Assembly: GCA_026874595.1 (NCBI GenBank)
Contig: CM049310.1
Location: 17,772,058-17,836,057, forward strand
Length of the DNA stretch: 64,000 nucleotides
Reading direction: 5' to 3'
DNA from: Sipunculus nudus
Lineage: Eukaryota; Annelida; Sipuncula; Golfingiida; Sipunculidae
The position numbers were made by a program, and so were the translations under genes. The notes beneath the pieces are model-generated. The model saw nothing but the letters and a program-made list of their open reading frames with translations. It was not told the DNA's origin and made no database searches. Shown piece after piece: positions 1 through 12,654 of the stretch (the stretch's first letter is position 1; the number at the start of each line of letters is the position of its first letter).

Positions 1-646
1 TTCTACATCCACCTTCGTGCTGCCCTCACTTTTCCCTTCTCCTAACCCCATCCCAAAGTCAGCCTCAGTAAGCAAGAACAAGATGAATCAGATATATTCA
101 TACTTTAATATTTTGTATAACTATACGTCCATAGGTACCTATGTACATGCCAAAAATTATGTCAATATTGTGTAATATGTAGACATAGTGGGCATCACAA
201 TAATGTACCTTGTCAAGACTAAAGAGATATTGTGTCATACAGTCACAAATTCATAAATCACTTCATCAGCATAGTAAATCATAACATCATATCTGTCAAA
301 TTGAAAGCTTGCAGACTACCATACTCCTTCAACAAATAGCCTTATCATCATTCTACTACTGCTTATTACTGCTGTCATTGCATTCATATTTGCTCAAATA
401 TATCACAATTTTCAACCCCTCCTGAATAAATAAAAAATAAACCACTATATTTGACTCTATTAATCCATCAGATTTGTCATTTATCATTTACTCACATATT
501 ACATTACATTCCTTTATAATAGCCCAACATGTCCATGATATTCATAAGCTTTATCGACTCGATATAGTATCACAGTGGAGAAACATTTTTTAGTACAATC
601 ACGATCAGCTGAGTGCCGTGACCCATGAGTCCCTTGTTTTTTTCAG
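1..646. other. Non-coding; ends in a dispersed-repeat terminus
   Basis: AT-rich sequence with no open frame worth calling. Its last 45 bases or so (about 602-640) match the right-hand end of the dispersed repeat that also ends near 4645 and 6755 (CAGCTGAG, then GTGACCCAT, then GTCCCTTGTTTT). The repeat terminus runs directly into the T-rich acceptor of the candidate exon at 647. Confidence 0.5.
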
Positions 647-759
647 GTGACAGATCAGGCAGTGGCTGGCCTTAATCTGGACGTGGTATCCCCTGACTCC
701 GTACCAGGGATGCTCACAGCAGAATTCCTATTCAACTTTGGTGCTACCTGCTTTGAAAG
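647..759 (+). CDS. Candidate internal exon of an unrecognised gene
   Basis: A 113-base block lies between a good acceptor (TTTTTTTCAG) and a donor (GAAAG then GTAGGA). Only one of three frames is open across it. That frame reads VTDQAVAGLNLDVVS, then about 23 more residues including FLFNFGATCFER. Composition is protein-like and the GC content is higher than the flanks. The exon would start in phase 0 and leave two bases. No domain is recognised. The acceptor T-tract belongs to the end of a dispersed repeat. A chance open segment is possible, because no neighbouring exon is certain. The candidate at 8782-8841 is phase-compatible. Confidence 0.4.
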
Positions 760-2311
760 GTAGGAAAAGTAGCTTCAGCAGTTTATCATATGACCAGCAA
801 CAAAGTTCTTGTATATATGAAAAGACAAAATGATGGCAAAGATATGGGTCAGAATGTACAGGATTTCAGAAAGCATACATTGTCATGATGCTGCTGGAGG
901 TCACCAGTGTAAGAGGGAATGGAATCTGATGATTTTTCGAATATTCAGATTTAAAGTATGGAATAGATATTTATGATCTTAAACCTTTATAGTGAAACCT
1001 GTGTAATAAGACCACCTGTACGCTCTTTAAACAGCGCTTTAACTATAGGCCTACTTCCTATATCATAAGCGCTGTTTGTTATGACCTCGTATCCTGAATT
1101 GCTACACCAGAGGGGAGCACTGTATTTTTGTCCAATCAGATGAGACCTTGTGCTGGAAGACACGGCCAAGCGTGGAATATATGGAGCCAATCATGTTCAT
1201 TTCGTTTTGAGAGACAGTTCATCGCCCCGGTAACCGTCTTAACAGGCCACAGGCTCAGAGAGAATTGCCCCAGACGTGGTTTGCTTTGGGCCTTGGGTAC
1301 GTAGGATGCCCGGCCAGTGAGCTGTAATTCAAACGAAACATAACAACAAAGGCTGCACTGAGGCACCTTGCTGGCTGGTTTCAGTTTTACAGACACCAGA
1401 TACATGGCTACGCTAACACAGTCATAATGTCATAATCGAATCGGTCGATGATGCGAGAATAGCGGGAGCAATTAAAATTCGACCATAAACTGATATCACG
1501 CAGCCCTTGAAGTAGTCCGCCACGTACGGACTCCATTTATCTGTGATACGGAGTCCGACGGTCTGGCGATGAGAGTTCACCCTGCCGTTCAAGGAAGGAC
1601 CTGTAACATGAATTACCACTGCTTGTTGTGCGATAGAGAAACAATCTTGTATTTATATATAGAAATAAACTTTTTATGTATCAAATTAAATCGATATATC
1701 ACCTTTATGTGCGCCTGTAAGTGTTTTTTTATCCTTTGAACTGCCGGGGTTCAGATGTTGCATGCCAACTGGACACCACCGGAAAAGGAATCCTATGCAA
1801 ATTAGGTAGCAATCTATGCAAAAGATGAATTCATGGGGCTTTTCCCAGGAATGCCAGTGCCGCGCACTAGGATAGACCATATTTTCATAAGCATCCTTCC
1901 CATCATACATCGCTTGTTGTCAATGATGCTAAATTCCTATTGGTTGTTCCAACCAGAAAGCGCCATCGGCCAGACGGAGACGATGTAATATCTGACTTGA
2001 TCCAGAGTAAGTGCCCATACTTTATTAATGCTGATCATCCAGCAAAAGTTTTGGTCCCAACGGAGTCTTGACTAAGTTATGGGGCCTGTATGTGCACCCC
2101 AGAATATTTGAATGTTTGATACAAAAGCTCTAGTATCTCAAAAAATTATTTCATGGATTGTCATGGTTCTTGCTTTGCTTATTACCTGTGGATTGTTTCA
2201 TCAGGTACTAAAGACTGGTAATGCCACCTGTATTTATTTGCATTTTTTCCCAAGAGACTGCAGAATAACATCAATAGTATCAGTTTCTCAACTGATGTTT
2301 CCTCTAGTTTT
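760..2311. other. Non-coding, with a small inverted repeat
   Basis: No gene seen. About 1001-1090 resembles the AGTGAAACCTG...AAGACCACC dispersed repeat that also occurs near 63172. It contains an 11-base perfect inverted pair, AAACAGCGCTT (1029-1039) and AAGCGCTGTTT (1067-1077). The minus-strand open frames here are short and lack splice context or recognisable motifs. Confidence 0.4.
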
Positions 2312-5300
2312 TAGCTCAGCTGACTATAAGTTATCTGAGCTATAGTCGTGGTCCATTGTCCGTCGTCCGTCCGTCTGTCCGTCTGTCCGTAGATGTGGCA
2401 CGTTTGGAAACCGTAAGACCTAAGAATCCAAAATTCGGCATAATGTTAGATGTCCCCAAGATCTCCTACCAAGCTGAGACTGGGTCTTTGCGACTTTGTT
2501 CCTTTGAGAAATTAAGGAAAAACCTCATTTTTTATTTAAAACCTATTTTCACATTTCAGGACAGCCTAACTACGAAACCACTCACCTGTTTTGCCTCATA
2601 TTTCCATAAATATTCCTCTATATAGTTCCTATGTAAATGCCAGAAATTAGGTCTGTATTATATGATTTAAAAAAAAGTTATGGGCTCAAACATAATGCAT
2701 TTTGTAAAAAATCAGGAAGATATTTGATCACTTAACACAAAACATTTTAAAGCTATGGACTTTTTTTCCAGTAGTATATCTTTAATTTATCAAAATTGAA
2801 TTGTTTACCCAAAATTAGATCAAAATCTTGTTAAATTTTTTAAAATATAAGCAAGAATAAAAAATTGGTACCTTGTTTTTGCCTAAATTTGACCATGGCA
2901 CTTTTTTTCTTATAAGTACATTTGATTTAATTTTCACAGCCAGTTTACATATGGATTTAATCTGATGAATTCCACTGAGGTCACTGTAGGTCATTCAGTG
3001 CTCCCCAGGTTGTTATGTAATCCCATAACTCAGGCCAGCCCTCTCTCTTGTTGAGCTTGATCAGGCTGCCAGCATAAATACCACAGGGGGCCTTTCTCCC
3101 CCAACCCCCCCCCCCCCCCCTCATTCTGTTGACAGACCTGTACTCTGATGAATCTTATAAATACACATTTTTTCAGCGATGAACAGTAACAACAGAGACC
3201 CCTCCCTGACCCACCGCTTTGATACACAGGACTAATATACAAGACAAAGCTTATAATTTTAATGTTAAAAAAATTCTTTTTGTTGAGACTTGGACAATTT
3301 TGATTTTTTTTAAAGAAAAAAATGTTCAGGAATTTAATCCTAATACTCAAATATGGTAAAATATTAGAACCTAATGTAAGTGCTAACTGACAAGATTTCA
3401 GAAGATATAAATACTTTGTAGCATTTCGTTCATATCTCTTAAAGTTGGTGGGGCCTAGGTGTGAATAACACTGTTAAATCTAGTTAGCTCAGCTGACTAT
3501 AAGTCATCTGAGCTATAGTCGTGGTCCATTGTCCGTCGTCCGTCCTTCTGTCCGTCCGTCCGTCCGTAGATGTGGCATGTTTTGAAACCGTAAGACCTGG
3601 GAATCCAAAATTCAGCATAATGTTAGATGTCCCCAAGATCTCCTACCAAGCCGAAAACTGGGTCTTTGCGACTTCGTTCCTTTGAGAAATTAATCACCCC
3701 CCCCCCCCCCCCCCCCGACAAACCCAACCCACCAAGTGTTATGCAGTATTGTTATTGTTTTCACTGTATCTCCTTAATTGTAATGCTGTTTCCACTCTGA
3801 TATGCAAAAACTTTCCTTGAAAGAGTAATTCAAGGTGTAATCCAGAAGATGCAATGTTGTGTAATGTAGCATTTTTAAAGAAATCATTTTTTTTTTAAAT
3901 GATTTTACCAATCATAATGGAACCCATCAGTATGCTTAAATTATGATAAAATATGAAGCACATTTTGGATAAATAAAGACACAATTAAAAATTGTGAAAT
4001 CTAAATCAAGTATTTTTTTAGATATTTATTGTTTTGCAGATTTAAAAAAAATAAATAAACATTTGTATGCATGATGTGGTGTTATCTGACAAGATTGAGA
4101 TTAATGATGATGCAATTGAGAGTTATGAATCAACTTTTATATTCAGATATATATGTTATATTGAAAATGTATAGAAATATAAACTTAAATTTAAAAAAAA
4201 ATTGATGTGATAAAAATTGGGGATTTAATACAAACATTTGTTCATTATTTTCCTGCATCAGCAAAATTTGAGATCAGGCCAATAAGGAATATTGGTCAAT
4301 CTTTGTGGGATTAATTTTTAACTCATATGGCCATATATTTAGCTTTTGAAAACTTAATTACCTTCACACATTATTTGTTTATGAAATGGACACTTACCGT
4401 AGGCCCATTTTTTCCCTTGGTGCATCACTGGTTTCAGGCCAAAGGTTTCATTTATTACACAGTCCATATGCTTTAGCTCATGTCCATTATTCTATAATTT
4501 ACAGAGTTTCATTTAAGCTTGGCCATTATCTCTTTGCTTTTCAAATGGTAATATTCATGGAAAAACCATAAGAAATAAAAATATTTTGCAGTTACTAATA
4601 TTTTCCAAAATTCAGCTGAGCGAAGTGACCCATTGGTCCCTTGTTTTTAATAAATAGTTAAACTCTTAAGTTATATGGCCAAGTCAAAATCTGTGTGACA
4701 ATAGTACTCCATTTGTTGATAAAATAAATGATATCAATCCTCTTCCCTGTCTCCAGAGGTACTATCAAAATCATACATAAGCTAAACAACAACAACTCAT
4801 AATACAGCTTATATTTATTACCACATTACTGAAGTTTTACAGATGCTCTAATGTATTTGCATTTTGTACATCCAAGACCCCACTCTTGCTCACTAAAGCC
4901 TTGCCTCAGTAACCTTATAAGCGATGCAGCACTGGCAGAACGGCCCTGCTGTAATAAACATACACTTTTTCTCATGGGCCCTACCCTAACATCCCCCCCC
5001 TCCAGTTCCTCCCCCCCCCCCCCCCCCACACACACCACCACCTTACCAATTATATTGCAATACATGGTTTGTTATTGTCAACTGTATTTCTTTAAATGTA
5101 AAGCTGTTTTTGATCCAATGTGCACAACTTTTCTTGAAATATTAATTCAAGAAGTAATCAAAGAGATGCCACGTTGATCTGATGTAGCATTTTAAAGAAA
5201 TTATTCCTTTTTAAATAATTAAACAAAATATAATTTAACCCATCAGTAGGCATAATTTGATAATATATGAAGCAAATCATGGATAAATAAAGGTGCAATT

Positions 5301-6755
5301 TAAATTGTGAAATCTGGAGTGTTATTTTCATATGTAGTATTGCTTTGCAAAATTAAAAATATTTTATAAAAAAATATATATATATATATATCTGTGTGCA
5401 TAATCTGATGTAACCTTACTTAATTAAGTATAAATGTTGATGTCATTTAGATTTGTGAATCAATTCAAATATTCAGATATATATGATATACTGCAAATAT
5501 ATAGTAAAATTATAAACTTAAAAAAATGACTTAACAAAAGAAAAAATAGGATCATATGCAAATATTTGTTCATTATTTTCCTGTCTCAGTAGAATGGAAA
5601 TTAAGATTATTTTCTTTGTTTTCCATCTCTCTGCATGTTTTTAAATATTTTAAATAATTTCTTTCAAATTAAATGTTATCCTTTATGTATATGCAGAGGT
5701 GCTGTAACTCCCACCAGTTCCTGTAAGCACCATTAAATTTTATTCTGAATTCTGTATATATATCTATAGGCGTTGCAACTCTCCCTCCTCCCCCCGTCAT
5801 TCAGCCCTAGTTTTAAGTTATTAGCATCAATATAAAATCAGTACCTTAAATTTTGCCCAACTTTGGCCACGGCACATATTTTTCCTGTAAGTACTCTGGA
5901 TTTTATTTTCACAGCATGTACACATAAGAATTTAATCTGAAAATTCCCTTACATTGTCAAGCAGTCCACTTTGGTCACTGTAGGTCATTCAGTGCATCAC
6001 TATACTCCCCTGATGTTATGTAATCCCATCACTTGGGCAAGCTCTCACTCTTGTTGAGCTTGATCAGGCTGTATGCAGTTAATACCACAGGAAGCCTCCC
6101 CCCCCCCGCCCCCCCATTCTGTTGATTCTGCTGACAGACCTGTACTATAAACAAGATAAATCTTATAATTTCACATTTTTTCAGCAACGAGCAGTTACAA
6201 CAGAGACCCCTCCCTCGACCCAACCCTTCAATACACAGGACTAATAAACAAAATGAATCTTATAATTTTAACGTTAAATAAATTCTTTTTGTTGACACAA
6301 GGACAATTTTGATTTTTTTTTAAGAAAAAATTGTTCAGGAATGTAATCCTAATATTCAAATGAGATAGATTTAACAAGATTTAAGAAGACAACTTTGTTG
6401 GATTAATTTTTAACCATTATGGCCATATATTTAACTTTTGAAAACTTAATTACCTTCACACATTAAATGTTTATGAAATGTAACTTTTATATAACACTTA
6501 CCGTAGGCCCATGTTTTCCCTAGGTGCATCACTAAATGATTTCAGGCCAAAAATTTAATTTATTACACAGTTCATATGCTTTAGCTCTTGTCCATTATTC
6601 TATAATTTACAGAGGTCCATTTCAGCAGGGCCATTTTCTCTTAGCTTTTCAAATTGTAATATACATGAAAAACCAAAAGAAATAAAAATATTTTGCAGTG
6701 ACTAATATTTTCCAAAATTCAGCTGAGCGACGTGACCCATGGGTCCCTTGTTTTC
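2312..6755 (+). repeat. Nested dispersed repeat with GTCCGTCCGTC head
   Basis: Two left ends begin TAGCTCAGCTGACTATAAG and continue into GTGGTCCATTGTCCGTCGTC (2312 and 3484). Two right ends read CAGCTGAGCG, then GTGACCCAT, then GGTCCCTTGTTTT (near 4613-4647 and 6720-6755). This pattern suggests one copy inside another. Internal segments recur at 2880-3400 and 5840-6390, at 3770-3990 and 5070-5290, and at 4320-4645 and 6410-6755. The left end carries a hairpin (TAGCTCAG...CTGAGCTA). GCTCAGCTGA at the left is matched by TCAGCTGAGC at the right, a short terminal inverted repeat. No coding capacity is seen. Runs of C occur at 3105-3120, 3697-3716 and near 5008-5026. Confidence 0.7.
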
Positions 6756-6822
6756 TTATGCACGCGCATCTTCTGGCCGATACAGACCTGGCAGTAATTC
6801 CTGATATTATCATCCATGGTAG

Positions 6823-6886
6823 GGCTATCTTAATCTTGAGGTGCTTGGTCCCGATTATCCGACATTAACCTACGGTGTTCCTAAAG
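6823..6886 (+). CDS. Weak candidate exon
   Basis: An open block follows CATGGTAG and ends at a strong donor (CTAAAG then GTACGTGT). It reads GYLNLEVLGPDYPTLTYGVPK and leaves one base. A TAG just upstream in the same frame means the exon cannot extend left. The acceptor pyrimidine tract is poor. No domain is recognised. Its phase does not join directly to 647-759, so at least one more exon would be needed between them. Confidence 0.2.
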
Positions 6887-8781
6887 GTACGTGTATTTGA
6901 ATCGCCAGATGGCATTTACATGTACACACTTATCTTTTTTTATGGACAGCACCAGTATGACCGTGTGCACGTGCAGATGTGTTGTCTTCTTTCGTTGGCC
7001 GCCCTTTTATGTCAGGGCAGCATATTTTTCCTGTTTCACTCTTTCAATCTTTTGTGACATTTACATTAACAGCTGACCTATTTCCGCCCATATTCAGGTA
7101 AACTCCAAAGATATTCAGACAAAGGTTTCTACTGAAGATCCTCGAAGTGTACCAGGTGTCTGGAATAGTTAACATAATATAGATTGTTCCTGTATCTTTT
7201 TTTTATTAACCAGACACATTGATTTCAAAATAGTTGTTTCGCTTTAATACTGTCGAAGATTAATACTAAGCAATAAATCAGAAGAGAATCAGCATTATGT
7301 GAAATATGTAAAACGTACATCAACTTCATGTTTTAAAGGGGCCAATTAAATCACCTATCTGACCTTTATAAACTAAAGGTAATCCCTTTGAGATTTTATA
7401 CCAAATAGGCCAGAAAACGTTGATATCACGCACATAGGCTGCCTGTTTTGTTTTAAATCAACGTGTTTATGATATATGGGGGGGGGGGGGGTAAAATAAA
7501 AAGAATTCAACAATGGCATCGGACAGCAAGTCAGGTAGGCGAGAGTTTTGCAAATGGCGTTTTGCAACAAATAATTTTCTGCCTTCGCATATATGCCACA
7601 TACCATATTAGGTAACATTTTTTCCCCTTTTGTCAACATTGCTGTGTTTACAAACATGTTGTTGATGAACAAGTTCATACATCCTTCACGGAGGTATTAT
7701 AAGAACATTTCAGAACCAGAATTACCTTTAGATCATTAATATCTATACACAGAGAAGCAAGAAATCACAAATTTTCTTTCAAAAAGGTAGGTGAATGGGA
7801 ACCTTTAAGGTCCGTTTGAAATACCTATGACAGTATCTTAGTGTAATGTATTTTAATATCGTCCCTATGGTATATTATTCTGCCATAACAATTATTAAAA
7901 CAATTATTTCAAATGTTGACTATTTGAAAAACATATCACATAATATATGACAGCATAGTACCGAGGATGTCTAATGTTATTCTTAAGATAGAAGGTTGGT
8001 AAATAAGTTTGACCTTAACCTTGAATACTCTCTCTGATCTTTTAACAGCTCCTGGAGTAGTTGGTATTATCAGTACACATTCAAAATCTTATAAATCGAT
8101 TCAATATTATTCATTTTGATGCAATAGTTACAATATCAAAGCAATATCTAGGCTTTTCTATATGATGGCGGCCATCTTGGATTTTTAGGGGGTCAGAGGG
8201 TTGATAAAAATTGTTACCTAACATTTTCCATCAGCCTACACCTAAATGGAGTGAAAGCAAGTGCTGTCTCAATTTGGGCATTCAATTCCTACGGGATTGT
8301 GATTTTGCTACATGGGCGACTACACAAGTATGGGTTGTGATCGAATGTATCTCATACAATTCTGCATTGCACGTCGCCGCAGCCTACATTCTTTGAAGAG
8401 GTTATTAAATGGATCGTTGATCATCGGAACTACAATCATTGCAATCCAATGGTACAAACTCTCCAACTGACCGTTATTTCCTCCATGTGTGATTAAAAGT
8501 TTGGTTTCTTAAAATCCCTGCGGTATAAAATACAAAATATTAACTATTATAATATAACTATAACAAAATATAAACTTTTAAATTTTGCGCTTTCTTGCGC
8601 TTGTAACTAAGTATCAAGACCATTCCCCAGGAATTCTCCCTGAAAGCCCGATATTAGTATACGGTGCTCTATATATATTCGCTTTTTGAGTACTATTAAA
8701 GACACTCTTCTCAATGCTTAATATTTTGATAGTTCATAATATTTAAATAATATGACACATCTATATCTTTTGGACCAACAG
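6887..8781. other. Non-coding, with one very weak exon-like block
   Basis: No gene is supported. A 58-base block at 7098-7155 lies between TATTCAG and GTGTCT and is open in phase 0 (VNSKDIQTKVSTEDPRSVPG). Its phase does not fit the neighbouring candidates, so it is not called. A G-run sits near 7478-7491. Confidence 0.3.
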
Positions 8782-8841
8782 GATGCAAAGTCTATTCAGA
8801 ATTGGACAGGACTTGTTGGACGATTTACTGCCATATTGGAG
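8782..8841 (+). CDS. Weak candidate exon
   Basis: A 60-base block lies between TTGGACCAACAG and a GTAATA donor. If it follows 647-759 directly, the phase carries through: the two carried bases plus G make an Arg codon. The frame is then open (MQSLFRIGQDLLDDLLPYW) and again leaves two bases. The alternative phase 0 is also open (DAKSIQNWTGLVGRFTAILE), so the frame is not decided by the sequence. No domain is recognised. Confidence 0.22.
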
Positions 8842-11299
8842 GTAATATGTATGAGCATGCATGCAGACATGTATAATGCCTGTAACGAAATATCTCAGGA
8901 TCAAGTAGCTTATCTGTTACCAACTATCTCTCAGCTCCAAATTTTACAGAATTTTAATGTGACTGGTGTGTGTTTGTAAGCTATAGGCGACCTCATATTT
9001 TTTTTTGCTAGCTAAAAATGATATGTAAATCTTTGCACGGTGAGACAAACCTTGACACCTCAGGTTTCATATCTTGGGTAGCTAATCCTGACAGAATGGG
9101 TTATCAAAAACTAATTTAGTTGAAATAACATTAGAAATTTTGCCTCGGGGGACTCCGTTTTGCTCATAGAAATGAACGGGGTTTCGGCGACAGGCAGTAG
9201 AACCCATCTCAAGAAGAGCATAGGATCCACGAAAGGGTGTTTCGACGGATATATATCTACAGTGGATCTTGCGTGACCGTACGTCGGGAGAAGGCAGTTG
9301 ACGGCAGATGTTACTCCGTCAGTGTTCGCCGTATTAAAATTGAATTTCTTTATATGTAATAACGTAATATTAACATTTTTATTAATTTTGGATTTCGGAC
9401 AAAGCCAGAGTACCTTCATACCTACAAATAGGTAACATCTCGCTAATATTTCTTTATACCTTTATCAAATTTTTAACAGTTACGACAGGCAGGGTTACCT
9501 AAATGAAAACCTTTATAACTGAAAACAAACACGCAATATTTTTACCTCAGAAAATTGAGTCAGCTCTAATGTCTTAAAGACAGGTAATGACTGATTCCTG
9601 GCCCCGTGTATGTAAAACCTGAAATCCAGTTGGCTTGATAAATAATAAATGGGGCATTAAACTAACGTTACTTACAGAATAACTATTTCTGGAGCAGATA
9701 ATATTATTTGTATATAAAGGATATACCCTCGTTGGGAAAAAAACAAAACCTATACATGCATTTTAATTTAGAGTTGTTACGGCGATTAATTGCGTCAGTG
9801 CAAAGCCGTATGCAATTTATCGGGCGCTGTCATGTACGTTTTGTTCATGATATTTCCGATAGATGGCGCTCAAATATTTAGGCGAGGCTGAATTGGCATC
9901 AGCGTGCATGAGAACATATATATATGTATAAGGGTGGGATGATCAAGGTAAAATTATATATTAGGTAAACGTATAATCACGTGGGTTTGTAATTAAGTTG
10001 CATCGCACCCAAAACAGAGGCTCGGCCCTAATGTGGTAGGTTTGCTGGTGCAAAGCGTGACGTCACAAGCAAAATTGTTTTCAGTGTCAGAAATACAAAG
10101 CTCCATAAGTTTTAGGACACGTGGCTGTATTTATTTTTCCTATATAACATCTATAAACACCTGAAGTCTGGACCTCTTTTGGGCAACTTTAAAAATAAAT
10201 TCTGATAGTAAGATTTTTTTTACGTGAGAGTTTGTTGTTTCTTAAGTCAAACTAGGCCAAGTTAATAGGGGCTTGTGTATCTCCTTTTTTAACCATCCTG
10301 ACCCGAATGCAGTGAAGCCCAAAATACCCCTCCAAGCAGTCTCAAACAAGCATTTAGACAACATGTCTTTGATTGGCACAGATTTAAATAAAAATACCAA
10401 TTGTGTCAATATCGTTGGAGATTATGCTAAACATACTTTAAATAAAAAATTGGGGTGTTTTTAATGCTCCACCCATGAATACATCCATCCAGGGCCTTGT
10501 GACCCCGGGTAGTGCGTATAAATAATTATGACCAGGTGACCTATAGTTACAGTGGTTTTCCCTGTGGCTGACGTCACTGCGGAAATGACAGGTAGTGTCA
10601 TTGATGTGCCGATATCAAAATGTTTGTTGTGAATATAAATAGAACATTTTTTTTTCTCCCAAGAATTGCGTAGAGTTTATGCAAATTCTGGATTAATAAA
10701 GCTTTCATAGACAAATTATTTATATGATAGCACAAAAAACTTGTGTCGTCCTGTTTTTTAGAGATAATTTCCTTAAAAGTTTTACTTTCTTATTAATTTC
10801 CCAGATAGCTGCATGTAGTTGTGACGACCTTATATGGCAATAACATTACCAGTTTATGTGTTTCCTAAAGTTTTGGACTCTTTTCAATGATCTGATATTC
10901 CAGAAGTATCCCTGCACAAGTAGCCTTCTTTTTAGAGTGTTTACATGACATCATCCAATCACTATCTGTAAACTGAGGCTGTTGTTGACCTTAATGTGAA
11001 ATCTAGACTAATTTCTCAGTTTTTTTATATAACTCAGTGTGTTAAACAATGTGCAAGGTTGGTGTTAATTTCCTAATTAAACAGTTGGCCCATTAATCTT
11101 TCACCAGACATTACCATTTTCTCATTCGAAACATAAAAACAGCAAAAAAAAAAAATCCAGGTTTACACGAGAATGGACTTTCGTCGGTATACATATGTAG
11201 TTTAAACATTTCAATGTATGCTATTGGAAGTGATCTTCCCGCTTTTTTGGTGTGTGTGCAAGAAGTTAAAGATCGCCCATAATTGGCTCAAGTAGTGTA

Positions 11300-11302
<3 letters not shown>
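8842..11302. other. Non-coding
   Basis: No gene seen. Open frames are short, AT-biased and without splice context. Confidence 0.4.

Positions 11303-11349
<47 letters not shown>
11303..11349 (+). repeat. (CT)n microsatellite
   Basis: About 22 CT dinucleotides in a row, ending in TTTCTGTC. Confidence 0.95.
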
Positions 11350-11351
<2 letters not shown>

Positions 11352-12145
11352 GTCACACCTGTGCATATTGCAGGCGGTGGAAATTTCACCTAGTTAAGTG
11401 ACGAAGTTCTCGCCTTGATCAAGAAATGGACTATTTAATTTTGTAATGATAAAGAATCCATGACATTTAAACATTATGCTGAACAAAATTGTCTAAAAAT
11501 TTGACGGATTGTTCTTTGGATGCCATCCACAAAATTTATTCGAGCTGCTAACAGACAAACCAACCAAAACCGTAATACATCCTGGCGGAGGTTTAATAAG
11601 AATTTTTTATTAACAGACTGTTGTGACAGTGCCGGTTACCCCGTATCCCAGGATTCATGAGATACTCCCGTTTTATATCTGCTAGAGCCATGAGCTCCAA
11701 ATTTTGATTGATGCTTTCAGTATTAGCACCAGGTGGCACCATGCGCATTACGGTGACCTAGTTTCTGCCAGACGAAATGGTCTTGTCTTCTTCCTACTTG
11801 AAGCAAAATAAATTAAAACTTTAATGTGAAGGTTTACTGTTTCCAAACAGTAATTAACACCATCAGCGCTGGCGTACAACTGAAATGGCATTTTCAGTTT
11901 CACTTTGTTATTTCATTAATTGCTACCCACTTTAGGCCTATCAGACCTTTTGGTATCTTAATAGACTACAGCTGTTATTCTGATCCGTAACAGGTAGATC
12001 TGGATTTCAATGATCAAACATAATATATTGAGGTGGCATTGCATATTCAGCTGAGCGTCTTGACCCATGTGCCATTTTATTATTCATTTTTCCAGCGAGG
12101 GTAAATAACGATGAGTAGGCCTACCATGTACTGAAGGACTCTAGG

Positions 12146-12350
12146 ACAACTACACCCGGGACAATTACCACGCGGATAAATACCCCCCGACAATTACCCC
12201 CTGGACAATTACCCCCAGACAATTACCCCCCGGAAAATTACCCCCAGGACAATTACCCCCTGGGACAACGACCCCCCAGACAACTACCCCCAAACAATTA
12301 CCCCCCGGTACAACTACGCCCCGGTATAACTGCCAGGGGGTAGTTGTCCT
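12146..12350 (+). repeat. ACAATTACCCCC minisatellite
   Basis: About a dozen degenerate units of roughly 14-19 bases, each a variant of ACAATTACCCCC followed by a few variable bases. Regular C4-C6 runs mean the other strand carries evenly spaced G4-G6 runs. An open minus-strand frame through it (VVVPGGNCPGG-type repeats) is a product of the repeat, not a gene. Confidence 0.9.
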
Positions 12351-12654
12351 GTGGCTGTACTGAAGTAATGTTATATGTAAGTCACCAGACATATCCATCG
12401 CCCCCAAAATTAAGATAAGAAAAATGTTATCACATGGTTATCGGATAAATCCTGATGCACCGTCTTATCAAGTCCATGGTGACGGAGAGCACCAAGAGTT
12501 TGAAGTGTGGGACTGTTTTGCACAATCTTCACTTCGTACAATGAGCACTTAGAAGAAACGGTGAACTAGTGAACGGCCTTCTATACACCCATGTAGCAGT
12601 CTCTGAAAAAAAATGTTTTCCCTTTTTTTCATTATAAATGATCATAGAAGACCT

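Noticed and set aside
12165-12407. Gly/Val/Pro repeat protein on the minus strand
   Set aside because: It is the minisatellite read as codons; no start context and the unit length is not constant.
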